Source: Dipteris shenzhenensis
Taxonomy: Eukaryota > Polypodiophyta > Polypodiopsida > Gleicheniales
Strand: one strand, 5' to 3'
NCBI GenBank assembly: GCA_047967505.1
Contig: CM106539.1
Length of the DNA: 64,000 nt
Shown: one piece after another, positions 10,585 through 21,755 of the stretch
How the letters are laid out: the number at the start of each line of letters is the position of its first letter
Numbering within the stretch: position 1 is the first letter of the stretch
Notes under the pieces: model-generated
Database searches by the model: none
What the model was told of the DNA's origin: nothing
What the model saw: only the letters and a program-made list of their open reading frames with translations
Program-made: the position numbers and the translations under genes

Positions 10585-13500
10585 CTACTCATCCAAGGGG
10601 TTTGTGATAGGTTCCACTCTCTCTTCTTCCCCCTCTCCATCATGCTCTGACCTGATCCGTTTTGCAGAATGATCTGCCACTAGTGGCTCAACAATGCTAG
10701 CCACAATACCGTTGTCTGAATCAAATGAAAAACAAGGCCTGCCAATGGCCTGAGAAGGCTGTACCACAACCCATCTCTAGAACCAGCCCTCCAGGAACAC
10801 AGAGAAGAGACATAATGCAACCTATAAAAAAACTACTCCTCTCTAGTCCACCTCGTGCTAGCTGAGAAGACATCGGCACGATTGTCCTTGCAGAGGGAGG
10901 TATGTGATGAGTCCATACATCTTCACGTGGATCAATCAAAAGCTGTTGGAAAAGTGGAAAGCTCTCCTCCCAAAAAACTCTTGGATTCTTCTTTGCTCTA
11001 CGTATTAGAGCTAATACTGAAAGATTGCATCTGGAAACCACGTGGAGAAAAACATGTATAGTATATTGACTTCAACTAGCAAGCATTATAGCATGAAAGA
11101 TGGCAAACCTAGCATGCATAGGACTTATCCTTCCAAACATAGCATGCATAGGACTAACGAGGAGACATTTGTCAAAGACACTTTTATCATGGAATGCAAA
11201 CATAGAATGCATGGAATGGTAGCTTACCTTATCACTTTTATCATGTTCTCTACAAAATCCATATGGAAGCTTGTCATGAATGATCACACGTCTGACAACC
11301 TCCAAGCCCTGGACATATGCAAACCATTCCATCCAACCAATACATTGTCCTACAAGCAATTAATTTTAATTAAAGCTAGTAGAATGGAAACACAAAAATG
11401 TGAAATGTCAATTGTGTTATTGTGCCTTACCTGTCAAAGGACATATGCATGCCAACCAACCACTATCAAACAAAGAAGCTGATGCAACTGCAAGCCCATG
11501 CCGCACATGCTCCTCGAGCAAGACATTCCAAGTAGGAGTGGATCCTCTCTCATCAAGTGGATAGCCAGATGGAAAATCGAGCAATATAAAATCTGAAGCC
11601 CACTTCACCTTCTTACCCATCCTCTTGTAGTCCTGATCTCGACTAGCCACTCTAATAAAAAACTCATGCAAAATAGCATACTTATCATTTCTTTTAGAGT
11701 CAGCAAAGTGTTTGCCCATTGCAATGTAATCTCCAATTGTACAAGCAAACAAAGGTGTGATGCCACCGGCCAAGGAAATGTCAGGTGATTGTGATCGATG
11801 GAACAGGTATTGCTTCACAAGTCCCAAGATTGATTCTCCACCTATATGCAAAAGCAAATCAATTACAAGTAAAACTAGTGTTAAAGAACAACTACATATG
11901 CAGAACACAACAACACCCTTACTTGCACTCTCTATGTGATCCATTTCATGCCGCATAGGACTAGATGGTCCCTCATCTAGAAAGAGAGCAATCATAAACT
12001 TATTAATGCAATGGCAAAACGAATTGAAGACAACATCAACAAACAATCATATTTTATCTTCCTTACCTTTTTTTGTAGAATGTTCTTGTTTCTCTTTCTC
12101 TTTCTTATCTCTCCTTGAGCTTCCCTCCACTTTGTCCTTACTTGCTTCATTGGCTTTTTGTGAAGCATAAGTATTGTACAAGTCTCTTTCCCGCACTAGT
12201 ACTTGTCCTTTAGGGAAATCTATCCACCAGGGACAATGTGCTAATTCCCATTGAGAGAGACAATGCATGCCAAGTGGATACATGCATGCAGCATGACCAA
12301 TCTCCACCCAACTCCTGCACAAATTTGGAATGTCAGAGATCCTTTTCTCTATTGCCAAGTGGGAGAGATATCTATCAACCAAGAAACAAAAAAAAATTGG
12401 ATGTCCCAAACCATCAAAAGGTCAATAAATCAAGTGGAACAACCATCAATGATTGTGTAATTACATGAATCAATAGCACAAACATAGACAAATGAAAAAT
12501 GAACCTTTGAATGAATGACAACATACCTATAAACCACCCTATGGGCAGCCATGTCCAACTCAGATAGTCCATCTCCTTTTTTTCCACCCTTGCTCTCCAT
12601 CTTTGTTTCCTTTGATCTTAGCACCACAAACATATGTTTTCTCCCCTCTAGTTTTATATCCTCCATGTATTGCTGCAATGTGTAATCCTTAGGGGTATCC
12701 AAAGGCAAGCCCATTGTTGTGATGACCCTCAAATCTTCAAGCACTTTCAATGACTGTCTCTCCACCTTCTCCAAAAATATCTCTCTACTAATCCGCATAA
12801 ACAGTAAAAGTTGACTCAATTTTATAATTAAAAAATAAGAGTCATGCCATTGGCAAGAAACAAACAAACACCATGAAAGATGATTTGTATTGGTAGAAGA
12901 AACACACCCTCTGTACTCAAGGTCACCCACAGGCATGAAGTAGATATCTCACATAGGTTTAATGGCTTCTAACAAAGAAAGGAAAATATTTTTTTTTTCT
13001 AATCTCAAATCGGACTTTGCAATGAGTTGGAGCTTCTCCAATGTCATGCAAGAGTCTGTACCATCAAAGCGCAAGGCAAACAACTTTTCCAACCAAGCCT
13101 CTCCAAGACCAGGATCTATACAATTCAACACCTATCCAAAGATGACATGTCAGTCACTTAACTTCAAAATAAATGCAACAAAGTATAGAAAATTCAATTC
13201 ACACCTTTCCCATCCTATCAGCAATTCTCTTTTGAATTATGGTACGCTGCTTTCCTTTTGCCTCTCCCCTTTGATCTAAAGGTAACTTTGTAGATATTTT
13301 CTCCATTGCTTTTTTAAGCTGTGTATTGTACTCAACCTACATACATAAGTTCCAATTAGAGAAAGCAAAGGAGTGATAAAGATGTAAGCGTCAATACAAA
13401 TGCAACATTCTACATGGAAGACAAGCCTTGCCAGATAACCTCTTGTCAATGGAAACCATGGCTTCTTCCCTTTACTCTCTTGAGCCCTCCAATTCTCTAT

Positions 13501-14293
13501 AGAAAACAAACAGCAAAGTACACAACCCAATCAATAAATGCAAAGTAGCATAAAACACAAATGTGCAGAAAATTCAAAGAGTCCATGTACTTACGAATTC
13601 ATTCATTGTAGCCCTGCCAAGAGAGAAATCTCACTAATTTTCCTTGGGTCAATTATTGTGCATACCACTCGTACATGTCTTTTCTTGTTTGTAGGAAAGA
13701 TTTGCTTGATAATACTCATCCATGCAGTGGTCCTATGATTGCCCTCCCAAACAAATAACATCTTTTGTGGCATAAAATGAAAGTCAGTGTTAGACATCAC
13801 ATCTTTGTCAAACTCCTCATCCACCTCTCTCCAAGTGGGAGAACACAACTCTTCCTCATATCATTTGTCACAACTATCTCCTCTCCATTACTCTTGCAAA
13901 CAGATACAATGAAAGACCCTTTCTTTGGGAGATAGCCCTCCACTTGAAACGTACTTTTGAGTGAAGATACATCATCACGAAGTCCTCTCACTCTTGCATA
14001 AGGTATCAACCTACACAAGGGAATGCAAGGACACTGATCTTAATCAAGCATCCTACATTTGCCAATCACATCACCTCGTCCTTCCACCTGAACTTCACTA
14101 TCATCCAACTCATCCTCCTCCACTCTTGGACCTTCATCTCTTTGAGTTGATGATACTTCAACTCTAGACCCACCACACTTTCTTGCTCTTTCGTTCCACC
14201 TACTGATGATTCAACATTGTGATCTACTTTTGTTCCTCTTGTCACCTTTGTAGAATGTGCCACTTGAACTTTTCTGCCTTTTTTTCTAGTCAT
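10585..14293 (-). pseudogene. ParB-like / amino-methyltransferase fusion gene, copy 1 (degraded)
   Basis: Multi-exon relic that starts at the ATG 14293-14291 (MTRKKGRK) and ends with NPLDE-stop at 10585. N-terminal part (about 14045-13603): IPLCRLIPYARVRGL, then FQVEGYLPKKGSFIV, then LFVWEGNHRTTAWM. This follows the ParB fold pattern, with GNHR in the place of the ParB box II Arg motif (Arg codon 13732-13734). Middle exons (about 13530-11925) have no recognised domain and end in a Lys/Glu-rich linker. The C-terminal part has a motif IV-like DFILLDFPSGYP (exon 11431-11841), exon 11228-11350, and a motif I-like GGLVLEMGCGT (about 10775-10800). IV before I is the beta-class order of DNA amino-methyltransferases. 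Donors GTAAGG, GTAAGC and GTATGT are visible. Frames break near 14035, 13855 and 10765, so I call it a pseudogene. Function in a plant is unknown; methylating DNA is an inference from fold motifs only. Confidence 0.7.
11431..11841 (-). other. Copy 1 exon carrying methyltransferase motif IV-like region
   Basis: Clean exon with acceptor TGCATATAG before 11841 and donor GTAAGG after 11431, open throughout. It contains GDYIAMGKHFADS, then DFILLDFPSGYPLDE, WNVLLEEHV and LFDSGWLACICPL. The 4-residue core reads DFPS rather than the D/N/S-P-P-Y/F/W typical of amino-methyltransferases, so catalysis is doubtful. The same exon in copy 2 is the one split by copia A. Confidence 0.75.
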
Positions 14294-14299
14294 CAAGAA

Positions 14300-14810
14300 A
14301 AGACACAAAAACCAAAACTAAAAACAAGAAACAACATATAACAACAGATAGAGTATAACGTACGGAAGGTTCAAAGGTCTTCTCAAATCTATCCATAAGC
14401 TCAAAAAATCATGAGGGCTTTTTCACATATATATATGATAAAGGTTTTGTTTATGAAAACATATGCAATACATATCACGAGGGCAAAGCCCCAAACAAAT
14501 CATGAAGTGTGTACACCTCATGAGGAAAAAGCTTTAAACAAATATCTCAAATTGCTGACATATATGAGTGCAAAGGTGTGTAAACTCACACTTATGAATA
14601 AATATCATTTTTCATATCTAGACACAAATACATGTATCTACCAATGCAATTGATTTCCAGTTTAGGGAACATTCACCCACTTGTGTCCTAAAAGAAAAAG
14701 GTTCATCTCCAATGCACATAGTATATCAACTTGCAGTGGTATCTATACACTTGGATATATGGAATTGCGGTGGTAAATATGCACTTCTATGCCTACCCCT
14801 TACCCTCATG
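14300..14810. other. Unassigned stretch
   Basis: This is upstream of copy 1 of the ParB/methyltransferase relic and so is where its promoter would lie. I see no convincing TATA box or other site. Confidence 0.3.
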
Positions 14811-14813
14811 AAA

Positions 14814-14881
14814 AGAGACCTTGAGAGGTGAAAAAGGACAGTGCGTTAACGCGCTATCCTTTTTGGCATCTCAAGATGTCT
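14814..14881. repeat. Palindrome P3 (GTTAAC centre)
   Basis: CTTGAGAGGTGAAAAAGGA and its partner TCCTTTTTGGCATCTCAAG flank the core GTGCGTTAACGCGC (centre 14847/14848). Arms are about 28-34 bp with a few mismatches. The core is shared with P1, P2, P4 and P5, but the outer arms differ. Confidence 0.8.
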
Positions 14882-15078
14882 TTTCATGAAGGCTTTTCTA
14901 CTCAATCCTCCATGTATCAATACTTTCTTTCATACTAACAAAAGGTTGCTTTGACCATTTCATCTTTTGTCTACAAGTATGCTTTGGTGTACAGGTCTTA
15001 TGGTCTTTGGAATGCTATTGGACTCTTGGAGGGATAGGTCACATGGTCTTTTGAATGCTATGCAAGGAGGGGACTATT

Positions 15079-15146
15079 GGACTGCCCGAGGGACCAAAAT
15101 AGGCAGTGCGTTAATGCATTGTCTCTTTTGGTCTCTCATGCAATTC
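15079..15146. repeat. Palindrome P4 (GTTAAT centre)
   Basis: The left arm GGACTGCCCGAGGGACCAAA continues to GGCAGTGCGTT. The right arm is AATGCATTGTCTCTTTTGG then TCTCTCATGCAATTC. The centre is at 15112/15113. It is less perfect than P1 and P5. Confidence 0.75.
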
Positions 15147-15350
15147 TAGAGCATAAATAGGACTGTCTTCGAATTCGACCTTCTTTACCATGGTCGCTAC
15201 CTAGATGCCTATGGTCTACAAGGTTTTGTAAAATTTTTCCTCTTATCTCTATGCTTGAACATTGGACTTGCACTCGCTCATTTGTTTTGTGAACTTATTT
15301 CATCCGTTCAAGAGTTGAATATCACTTGAATGCCTCACATGGGAGAGGGT

Positions 15351-15424
15351 CTTGGACTGCCTGGGGCAACAAAAGCGGCAGCGCATTAATGTGCTGCCTC
15401 TTTTAGTGCCCTCGACAGTCCAAG
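15351..15424. repeat. Palindrome P5, 74 bp
   Basis: Arms of 37 bp (15351-15387 and 15388-15424) begin CTTGGACTGCCTGGGGCAAC and end with GTGCCCTCGACAGTCCAAG. The centre is GCATTAATGT. About six mismatches. Confidence 0.8.
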
Positions 15425-15429
15425 TTCCA

Positions 15430-16588
15430 CTCCCTTGCATGGCTCTGGGTAGCTCTAGCAACCGCGGGCGTACATGCCTCATATATATGGTTTGTTGCAC
15501 TAGTCCTCCTCATTGAAGACGACCTTTTCTACTTGGCCTTCATCCTTTATTCAGTCTAACCCTTTGTTGAAAACATGTCTCCTTATTTAAGAGATTCAAG
15601 TCTCATGGATAAGCCAAGCATTCAAGATACTTTATTTCCTAAATATGGTTCCATGAAATAAAAAGAAAGAGTATTGTTAGACCATGTGTCAAGGATTAGG
15701 AAGTCCAAATAATGCTAGATAGTCATAGCCTAGTAATGACCTTGTGTAAAAAATATGTAAGGTGCCTCATGCATTCATGCCTCATCCAAATCTCATTCTT
15801 CTTGAAATATGTATAAGAAATACAGCTGCATAGACGACAATATCTTTGTAGACAAGAGACAAAGAGAATATGGAGAACAAAATGTATTATTGCAAATCAT
15901 TATGATAGATCACAGCCATTTCCCAACCATGTGCTTCAATGAAGAAGATTCAATGGCATGCTAGAAATGCAAGAGGATAGAGGCTACATATGCTGGGTGC
16001 ATGAAAGGGTGGTAGAAATTGAATACTTGTCGATTCCCTGGGTTATCATTATGTAGCCCCTATTGTGAAATTGGTGCTCCATTGATGGGTGAGAAAAGCT
16101 CGGGCTTGGGGGCTCGTACCCTTAACACCTAGCCCCCTTAGATCCCCCAGCTAAGAAGTTTCTCGTGACCCTAGCTAATGCTCATATTACAACCTTCATT
16201 CTATACTCAACCTCCATTAAGTATCTAAAATAGGAGCTATCAATCATCCATGATACTTAGTGATATCTTCTCATAAATGAGAGAATTACAAAGTAGAGAT
16301 AATTGATGCCCGCATTATTACATAAGAGTGAAGCATTGATTTTTAACTATATCTATATATTTAAATTTAATATTTTTTATATCAATGACATTATTTTGAT
16401 AATTCTCCAAAAGGTATTAGGAGAAGAGTATTGATTAATCACATGTTTTTTTTTCATATTCTCATTTTTATATTTTTAAGCTTGCTCATTAACTTATTTT
16501 ATATCCCTTTTTGGGAATTTTATATCAATGATATTATTGTAATGCATAGTGTCATTTTCATTTTTTCTAATAATTTTCTATTAGCTTA
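15430..16588. other. Unassigned AT-rich stretch
   Basis: No domain, LTR or RNA gene recognised; open frames are short and low-complexity. Confidence 0.4.
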
Positions 16589-16690
16589 TTTTATTCCTTC
16601 CCCTAGGGGCAAAACCCTTCCCCCTCACTTCCTTTATCCCCCCCTACATGGGGAGGGAGTGTAGGGGTGGTTTGGTCACCACCATGTCCC

Positions 16691-16745
<55 letters not shown>

Positions 16746-16834
16746 ATGCCCTTTTCTCTTGTCCCCCTTGAATCCACACCCCCCCCTTTCTTTCTCTTTT
16801 GGAACCCCCTTCTCTGCACACCTTATCCCCCGAC

Positions 16835-16877
<43 letters not shown>

Positions 16878-16936
16878 CCTAGGGGCAAAACCCTTCCCCC
16901 TCACTTCCTCTATCCCCCCCTACATAAGGGAGGGGA
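16589..16936. repeat. CT microsatellite block flanked by ~60-bp direct repeats
   Basis: Two CT arrays (about 16692-16743 and 16836-16875) lie between direct repeats starting CCCCTAGGGGCAAAACCCTT (about 16590-16650 and 16874-16936). The inner part GGTTTGGTCACCACCATG and CCCTTTTCTCTTGTCCCCCTT is the reverse complement of the block at 4730-4825. Confidence 0.85.
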
Positions 16937-16942
16937 TGAAGC

Positions 16943-17231
16943 TGTTGGGATATCTCAAGGTGTATGCCTCAGGCACACCTTATGTTTCTATGTGTGAGTG
17001 CTAGAGGCACAGTTAGGTGCCCACAAGCACAGTTAGGTGGTGGAAAAGCCACATAGGATGATTGAGTGAATCTAGGAGCAGATTGAGGAGATGATTGAGG
17101 AGCTTTGAGGTCATCAGTGATGTCAGTGACCTTGTATGAGGTGCCTACTTAAGGACCTCTTTCTTCTTCATTCTATAAGCAAGTATTCTGATTTTGTGTC
17201 AACTCTACTCTCTCCTTTCAGTGTTCCAACA
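16943..17231 (+). repeat. T2 5' LTR
   Basis: Begins TGTTGGGATATCTCAAGG and ends GTGTTCCAACA; TG...CA termini. Same family as the LTRs at 19147, 20894, 31488 and 33845. Confidence 0.9.
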
Positions 17232-18226
17232 TGGTATCAGAGCCCTTTGATCCCCCTTGAGCCCATTTCTGCCACATCATCATCTTCTTCTTCATCTTCT
17301 TCTTCTCCATTTTCCTCTTTCTTCCCAAAATCTTTGAGAGCTTGGTTCTCCATCTACAAACAGCCATTGCCCAAACCCTCTGAGCTGGAAACTGCTCTAG
17401 TATGGGCGAACTTCCACCTGCAAGCAATTGAAGAAAAAACGTCTGTGGTGGCTGCCATTCTCCAAATAGCGAACTTCTTCTGTTGCTCAATACTCCCTAC
17501 ATACTCCGCCATTGCCTGAGCCCTCTTAGGAGTAGATGGGCGACCTCAAGACGAAGATTTTGAGCCATTTTTCAGGTCATTTGGTTTAGTAACGAGGGAG
17601 AAATTGTCAAAACTCAGTTTCAGCCTGTAGCAACTCTCGCGGGCAAAAGTGCGCACCATTTCGTCCAACCTCTGTGCTGGACCTTCTCTAGTATATGAGC
17701 TTTCTTTTGCTTTAGAAAGCCCTCTTTTCCTTGCTTTGAAGAGTGAGCTACAAGCCCTCCAAGTTCAGCTTTTCAGTTTTGACAGTTTTGGACAAGTTTT
17801 TGAAGATGATGCTACATAAAATGCTACTCTAGCATTTCTGGTTTTTTGAAGCTTTCAATAACTTCAGTACAAGTGTGGATTTAGTTTTGTTTTGACTTGA
17901 TAGACCTGGTTTTGATTGGAAAGTGTTTATTTCATCCACTTCTATGAAGCATGTAAGTGAAAGCATCATTGTTTGAAATTTGGTCACAAGACTTTGCTAC
18001 ATTAAATGCTTATATTTTGAAGCATTTCAGTTGTTATTCTAAGCCCTGTAAGAGAGAAGACACTACCCAATACTTGGGTTAGAGCCTCTCATGGCTTGCT
18101 TATGCAAAATATGTGAAAAGCCAAAACATAAAGCAATGTCTTGTTATGCTACAAAGGATGAAAATGCCAACCTGACTTCCTTGTTGAAGATTGCCAAAAC
18201 AATGGTTGCCAAAAAGGAAGCAACTA
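16943..18226 (+). mobile_element. T2: 5' half of a T-family LTR element
   Basis: The 289-bp 5' LTR (16943-17231, TGTTGGGATATC...TTCCAACA) is followed at once by the primer site TGGTATCAGAGCC, complementary to initiator-Met tRNA. The internal sequence is about 95% like T3 up to about 18226 (...AAGGAAGCAACT), where it stops. The following DNA is unrelated and no 3' LTR follows before T3 at 19147. It is a 3'-truncated, non-autonomous copy. Confidence 0.85.
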
Positions 18227-18366
18227 CAGAGATCTACCCTCTCATGGCACTTTTATTTGACTCCAAGTACAAGAAAAAGATGAAGGTCAGATACCTAAGA
18301 TATGCTTCTCTCAAACAAAGGAACCTCATACGAGCTGCCAAATCTTCATCAACATTGTTGAATTGA
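18091..18366 (+). pseudogene. T2 mini-gag, 3' end replaced
   Basis: The first 45 codons equal the T3 mini-gag: MACLCKICEKPKHKAMSC (a CCHC knuckle) then YATKDENANLTSLLKIAK. After EATT (about 18226) the frame runs by chance into unrelated flanking DNA to a stop at 18366, so the C-terminal half is not gag. Confidence 0.6.
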
Positions 18367-19141
18367 GAAGAACATGAACCATCACGATACAAGCTAAAGA
18401 TTGCGATGGACGATGTTACTTAAAGCTTCAAAATCGGATACTTGAGTTGGCAGTGAGGGGTACATATGGTGTCATTAACTACATACACATGCTTTTTATA
18501 TAAAAACATTTTTAAGGGAATGAAGTGACGCAATAATGAAGATATGGCAGGTAAGTGAGGCTCGCCAAAATAAGGCAGGTATATGTGGTGGGTAAGATAA
18601 AGTGGTGAGGTGATCACTTAAACTAGTGGGTAAAGGCAAGTGATTAGTAATTACACAGTGTCACTTTTGATCATTAGTTTCAATAAAATAGATAAATTAA
18701 GAAGATAAATTGTTAGGATAGAGAGCTACAATCAATAGCACCTCGAAAAGGAAGGAGTCGACCTCGCTAAACTTTTGAACTGTGACATCGCTAAACTTTT
18801 GAAGGAGAGGGCAGGAATGGAAGGGGGTGGGAAGCATTTGAGGGAAGCATTTGGGAGAGGAGATGGAAGCATTAGGGAGGGACCTGTCAGGATAGAAAGA
18901 GAGATAAAATCACTTCAAGGTTGGATAGAAAGAGAGAGAGAATCTCCAGATTTTGCAGGCGATTTTGTAGTAACGATTTTGCAGGAAATGGCAGGCCTGG
19001 TCATTATTAGATGGTAGGAGAAGACGTGGGTATGGGTAGTGCCAGAAACCGCATAACCCTTGTAATAGTGAGGAGAACACCTTGTAATGACTCATGATGG
19101 AAATAGTAATTATATTGCTCGTTCATGCAAATGTGAAGTAA
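18227..19141. other. Unassigned stretch between T2 and T3
   Basis: No recognisable protein, LTR or RNA. A few GGGAGAGG-rich words lie around 18800-18940. Confidence 0.4.
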
Positions 19142-19146
19142 ACTAA

Positions 19147-19444
19147 TGTTGGGATATCTCAACGTGTATGCCTCAGGCACACCTTATGTTTCTATGTGTG
19201 AGTGCTAGAGGCACAGTTAGGTGCCCACAAGTACAGTTAGGTGGTGGAAGAGCCACATAGGATGATTGAGAGAATCTAGGAGTAGATTGAGGAGGTGATT
19301 GTGGAGCTCTGAAGTCATCAGTGATGTCAGTGAGCATGTATGAGGTGCCTACTTAAGGACCTCACTCTTCTTCATTCTACAAGCAAGTAATGCAAGTATT
19401 CTGAGTTTGTGTCCACTCTTTTCTTTCCTTTCAGCCTTCCAACA
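19147..19444 (+). repeat. T3 5' LTR
   Basis: TGTTGGGATATCTCAACG...GCCTTCCAACA; pairs with 20894-21191. Confidence 0.93.
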
Positions 19445-19457
19445 TGGTATCAGAGCC
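19445..19457 (+). promoter_or_regulatory. T3 primer-binding site
   Basis: TGGTATCAGAGCC directly after the 5' LTR, the usual plant copia complement to the 3' end of initiator-Met tRNA. The same word follows T2's 5' LTR (17232) and, on the minus strand, T1's (33832-33844). Confidence 0.9.
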
Positions 19458-20303
19458 CTTTGATCCCCCTTGAGCCCATTTCTGCCACATCATCATCTTC
19501 TTCTTCATCTTCTTCTTCTCCATTTTCCTCTTTCTTCCCAAAATCTTTGAGAGCTTGGTTCTCCACCTACAAACGACCATTGCCCAAACCCTCTGAGCTA
19601 GAAACTCCTCTAGTATGGGCGAACTTCCACCTGCAAGCAATTGAAGAAAAAACGTCTGTGGTGGCTGCCATTCTCCAAACATCGAATTTCTTCTGTTGCT
19701 CAATACTCCCTGCCTGCTCCGCCATTGCCTGAGCCCTCTTAGGAGTAGATGGGCGACCTCAAGATGAAGATTTTAAGCCATTTTTCAGGTCATTTGGTTT
19801 AGTAACGAGGGAGAAATCGTCAAAACTCAGTTTCAGCCTGTAGCAACTCTCCCGGGCAAAAGTGCGCACCATTTCATCCAACCTCTATGCTGGACCCTCT
19901 TTGGTATATGAGCTTTCTTTTGCTTCAGAAAGCCCTCTTTTCTTTGCTTTGAAGAGTGAGCTACAAGCCCTCCAAGTTCAGCTTTTCAGTTTTGACAGTT
20001 TTGGACAAGTTTTTGAAGATGATGCTACATAAAATGCTACTCTAGCATTTCTGGTTTTTTGAAGCTTTCAATAACTTCAGTACAAGTGTGGCTTCAGTTT
20101 TGTTTCAAATTACTAGACTTGGTTTTGATTGGAAAGTATTTATTTCACCCACTTCTATGAAGCATGTAAGAAGAAGCATCATTGATTGAAATTTGGTCAC
20201 AAGACTTTGCTACATTAAATGCTTATATTTTGAAGCATTTCAGTTGTTATTCTAAGCCCTGTAAGAGAGAAGACACTGCCCAATACCTGGGTTAGACCCT
20301 CTC

Positions 20304-20519
20304 ATGGCTTGCTTATGCAAAATATGTGAAAAGCCAAAACATAAAGCAATGTCTTGTTATGCTACAAAGGATGAAAATGCCAATCTGACTTCCTTATTGA
20401 AGATTGCCAAAACAATGGTTGCCAAAAAGGAAGCAACTTCAAAGACAGAAAATGCAAATCTACTTTCAGTTGATGAGCCTCCACAAGATGAGGCATCCTT
20501 TGAAGATTATGCATTTTAA
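20304..20519 (+). CDS. T3 mini-gag with one zinc knuckle (71 aa)
   Basis: Open from ATG 20304 to TAA at 20519. Residues 4-17 (CKICEKPKHKAMSC) form a C-x2-C-x4-H-x4-C knuckle of the retroviral nucleocapsid type, which binds RNA. The last 25 residues (KTENANLLSV...DEASFEDYAF) match the C-terminus of the full gag in T1. The ATG sits at the same place as the T1 gag start (GACCCTCTCATGGCT), so this is a gag with the capsid region removed. Whether it is translated or useful is unknown. Confidence 0.6.
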   Translation: MACLCKICEKPKHKAMSCYATKDENANLTSLLKIAKTMVAKKEATSKTENANLLSVDEPPQDEASFEDYAF

Positions 20520-20893
20520 ATCATCTCTATGTATGCTCCAGATCTCTCTTTTTATGTCAAGGTACTCAGCCTGGATAGTCCTCCAAAATGAATGAAATAA
20601 ATTATTGTGTTTTGTGTGTTTTGTAAACACCTCTGGTCACCTTATGATGTAGGCCATGTGTATGTTTTGCTCCATGGTACCTCCTGCAGACATTGTGTGC
20701 ATGTACATGTAAGGGAGATAACCATTGGAAGGTCTTTTTGTATCCCTTTTTGTTTACCTTACACCCATGGGAACCCTTGCTAGCATGAGAACCTAGCCAT
20801 AGATTTATCCTTGACCACCATGAGATGGCATGAGAAACTATGAGACTAGATGTATCCTTGACATAGCCTGAGGTATTTCCTTGAGGGGGGGTT

Positions 20894-21191
20894 TGTTGGG
20901 ATATCTCAAGGTGTATGCCTAGGGCACACCTTATGTTTCTATGTGTGAGTGCTAGAGGCACAGTTAGGTGCCCACAAGCACAATTAGGTGGTGGAAGAGC
21001 CACATAGGATGATTGAGAGAATCTAGGAGCAGATTGAGGAGATGATTGTGGAGCTCTGAAGTCATCAGTGATGTCAGTGAGCATGTATGAGGTGCCTACT
21101 TAAGGACCTCACTCTTCTTCATTCTACAAGCAAGTAATGCAAGTATTCTGAGTTTGTGTCCACTCTTTTCTTTCCTTTCAGCCTTCCAACA
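20894..21191 (+). repeat. T3 3' LTR
   Basis: Same length as the 5' LTR with few differences, ends CCTTCCAACA, then target duplication ACTAA. Confidence 0.93.
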
Positions 21192-21196
21192 ACTAA

Positions 21197-21755
21197 CACA
21201 TTTTGATAGTTTTCATTTTAGATATGGATTTGAAGATACTACTCATTCTAACTATTGCTAGTAAAATATAGTAATTATAAATCTTTAATTTTTTTCTTGA
21301 TATTTTAGTCTTTCAATAACAATATATAAATTTGAAAGTTCTCTTTTTATTCATTTATATTAAATGTACACCCTTACTAAATGAAATGCATGGAGGTGTC
21401 ATTCAAGTTACTATATGCATGAAGGCATCTTGTTCAAAGATTACCATTATTCTAAACAAATAAACACATATTGTTCAATAAAGACTTGCAGTTAAACGAC
21501 CACCTTGGATGCTAATAGTGACATCCATTTGCATTTGACACTTATAGAGATGAACTTGCTTCTTCTCTTCTCTCCCATAATCCCTCTCAGTGGCTCTTTC
21601 AACACTTCTCTTTGCTCCATTCTCTTCGGTCTCCAACACATCTATGCCATTTCTTCTTTTGCCTTACTGCTTCCGAACCCTTTGTGTAGCTAGCTTTTCT
21701 CTTGTTCTTTGGTTGGTGTCGTTTGGTGCTACATCTTGGCTCTAGCATTTGAATC
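21197..21755. other. Unassigned stretch upstream of the MULE
   Basis: AT-rich, with no terminal inverted repeat that I could pair with sequence downstream of the MULE. It may contain the 5' terminal region of that transposon. Confidence 0.35.

Larger units (their letters stand above)
19147..21191 (+). mobile_element. T3: complete non-autonomous LTR element (2045 bp)
   Basis: Two 298-bp LTRs (19147-19444 and 20894-21191) with TG...CA ends are flanked by a perfect 5-bp target duplication ACTAA (19142-19146 and 21192-21196). The primer site TGGTATCAGAGCC follows the 5' LTR at 19445. A purine tract (CCTTGAGGGGGGGTT) precedes the 3' LTR. Inside there is only a 71-codon mini-gag, with no protease, integrase, RT or RNase H. 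It is a TRIM/TR-GAG-like element that needs proteins from elsewhere. The internal region also carries a TCTTCTTC run shared with T1 and T2. Confidence 0.95.

Noticed and set aside
16603-17004. Open frames on both strands across the CT arrays
   Set aside because: Same cause: low-complexity repeat translated in several frames.
17232-17244. TGGTATCAGAGCC as a tRNA gene piece
   Set aside because: It sits exactly after the LTR and is the tRNA-primer binding site; no cloverleaf is present.
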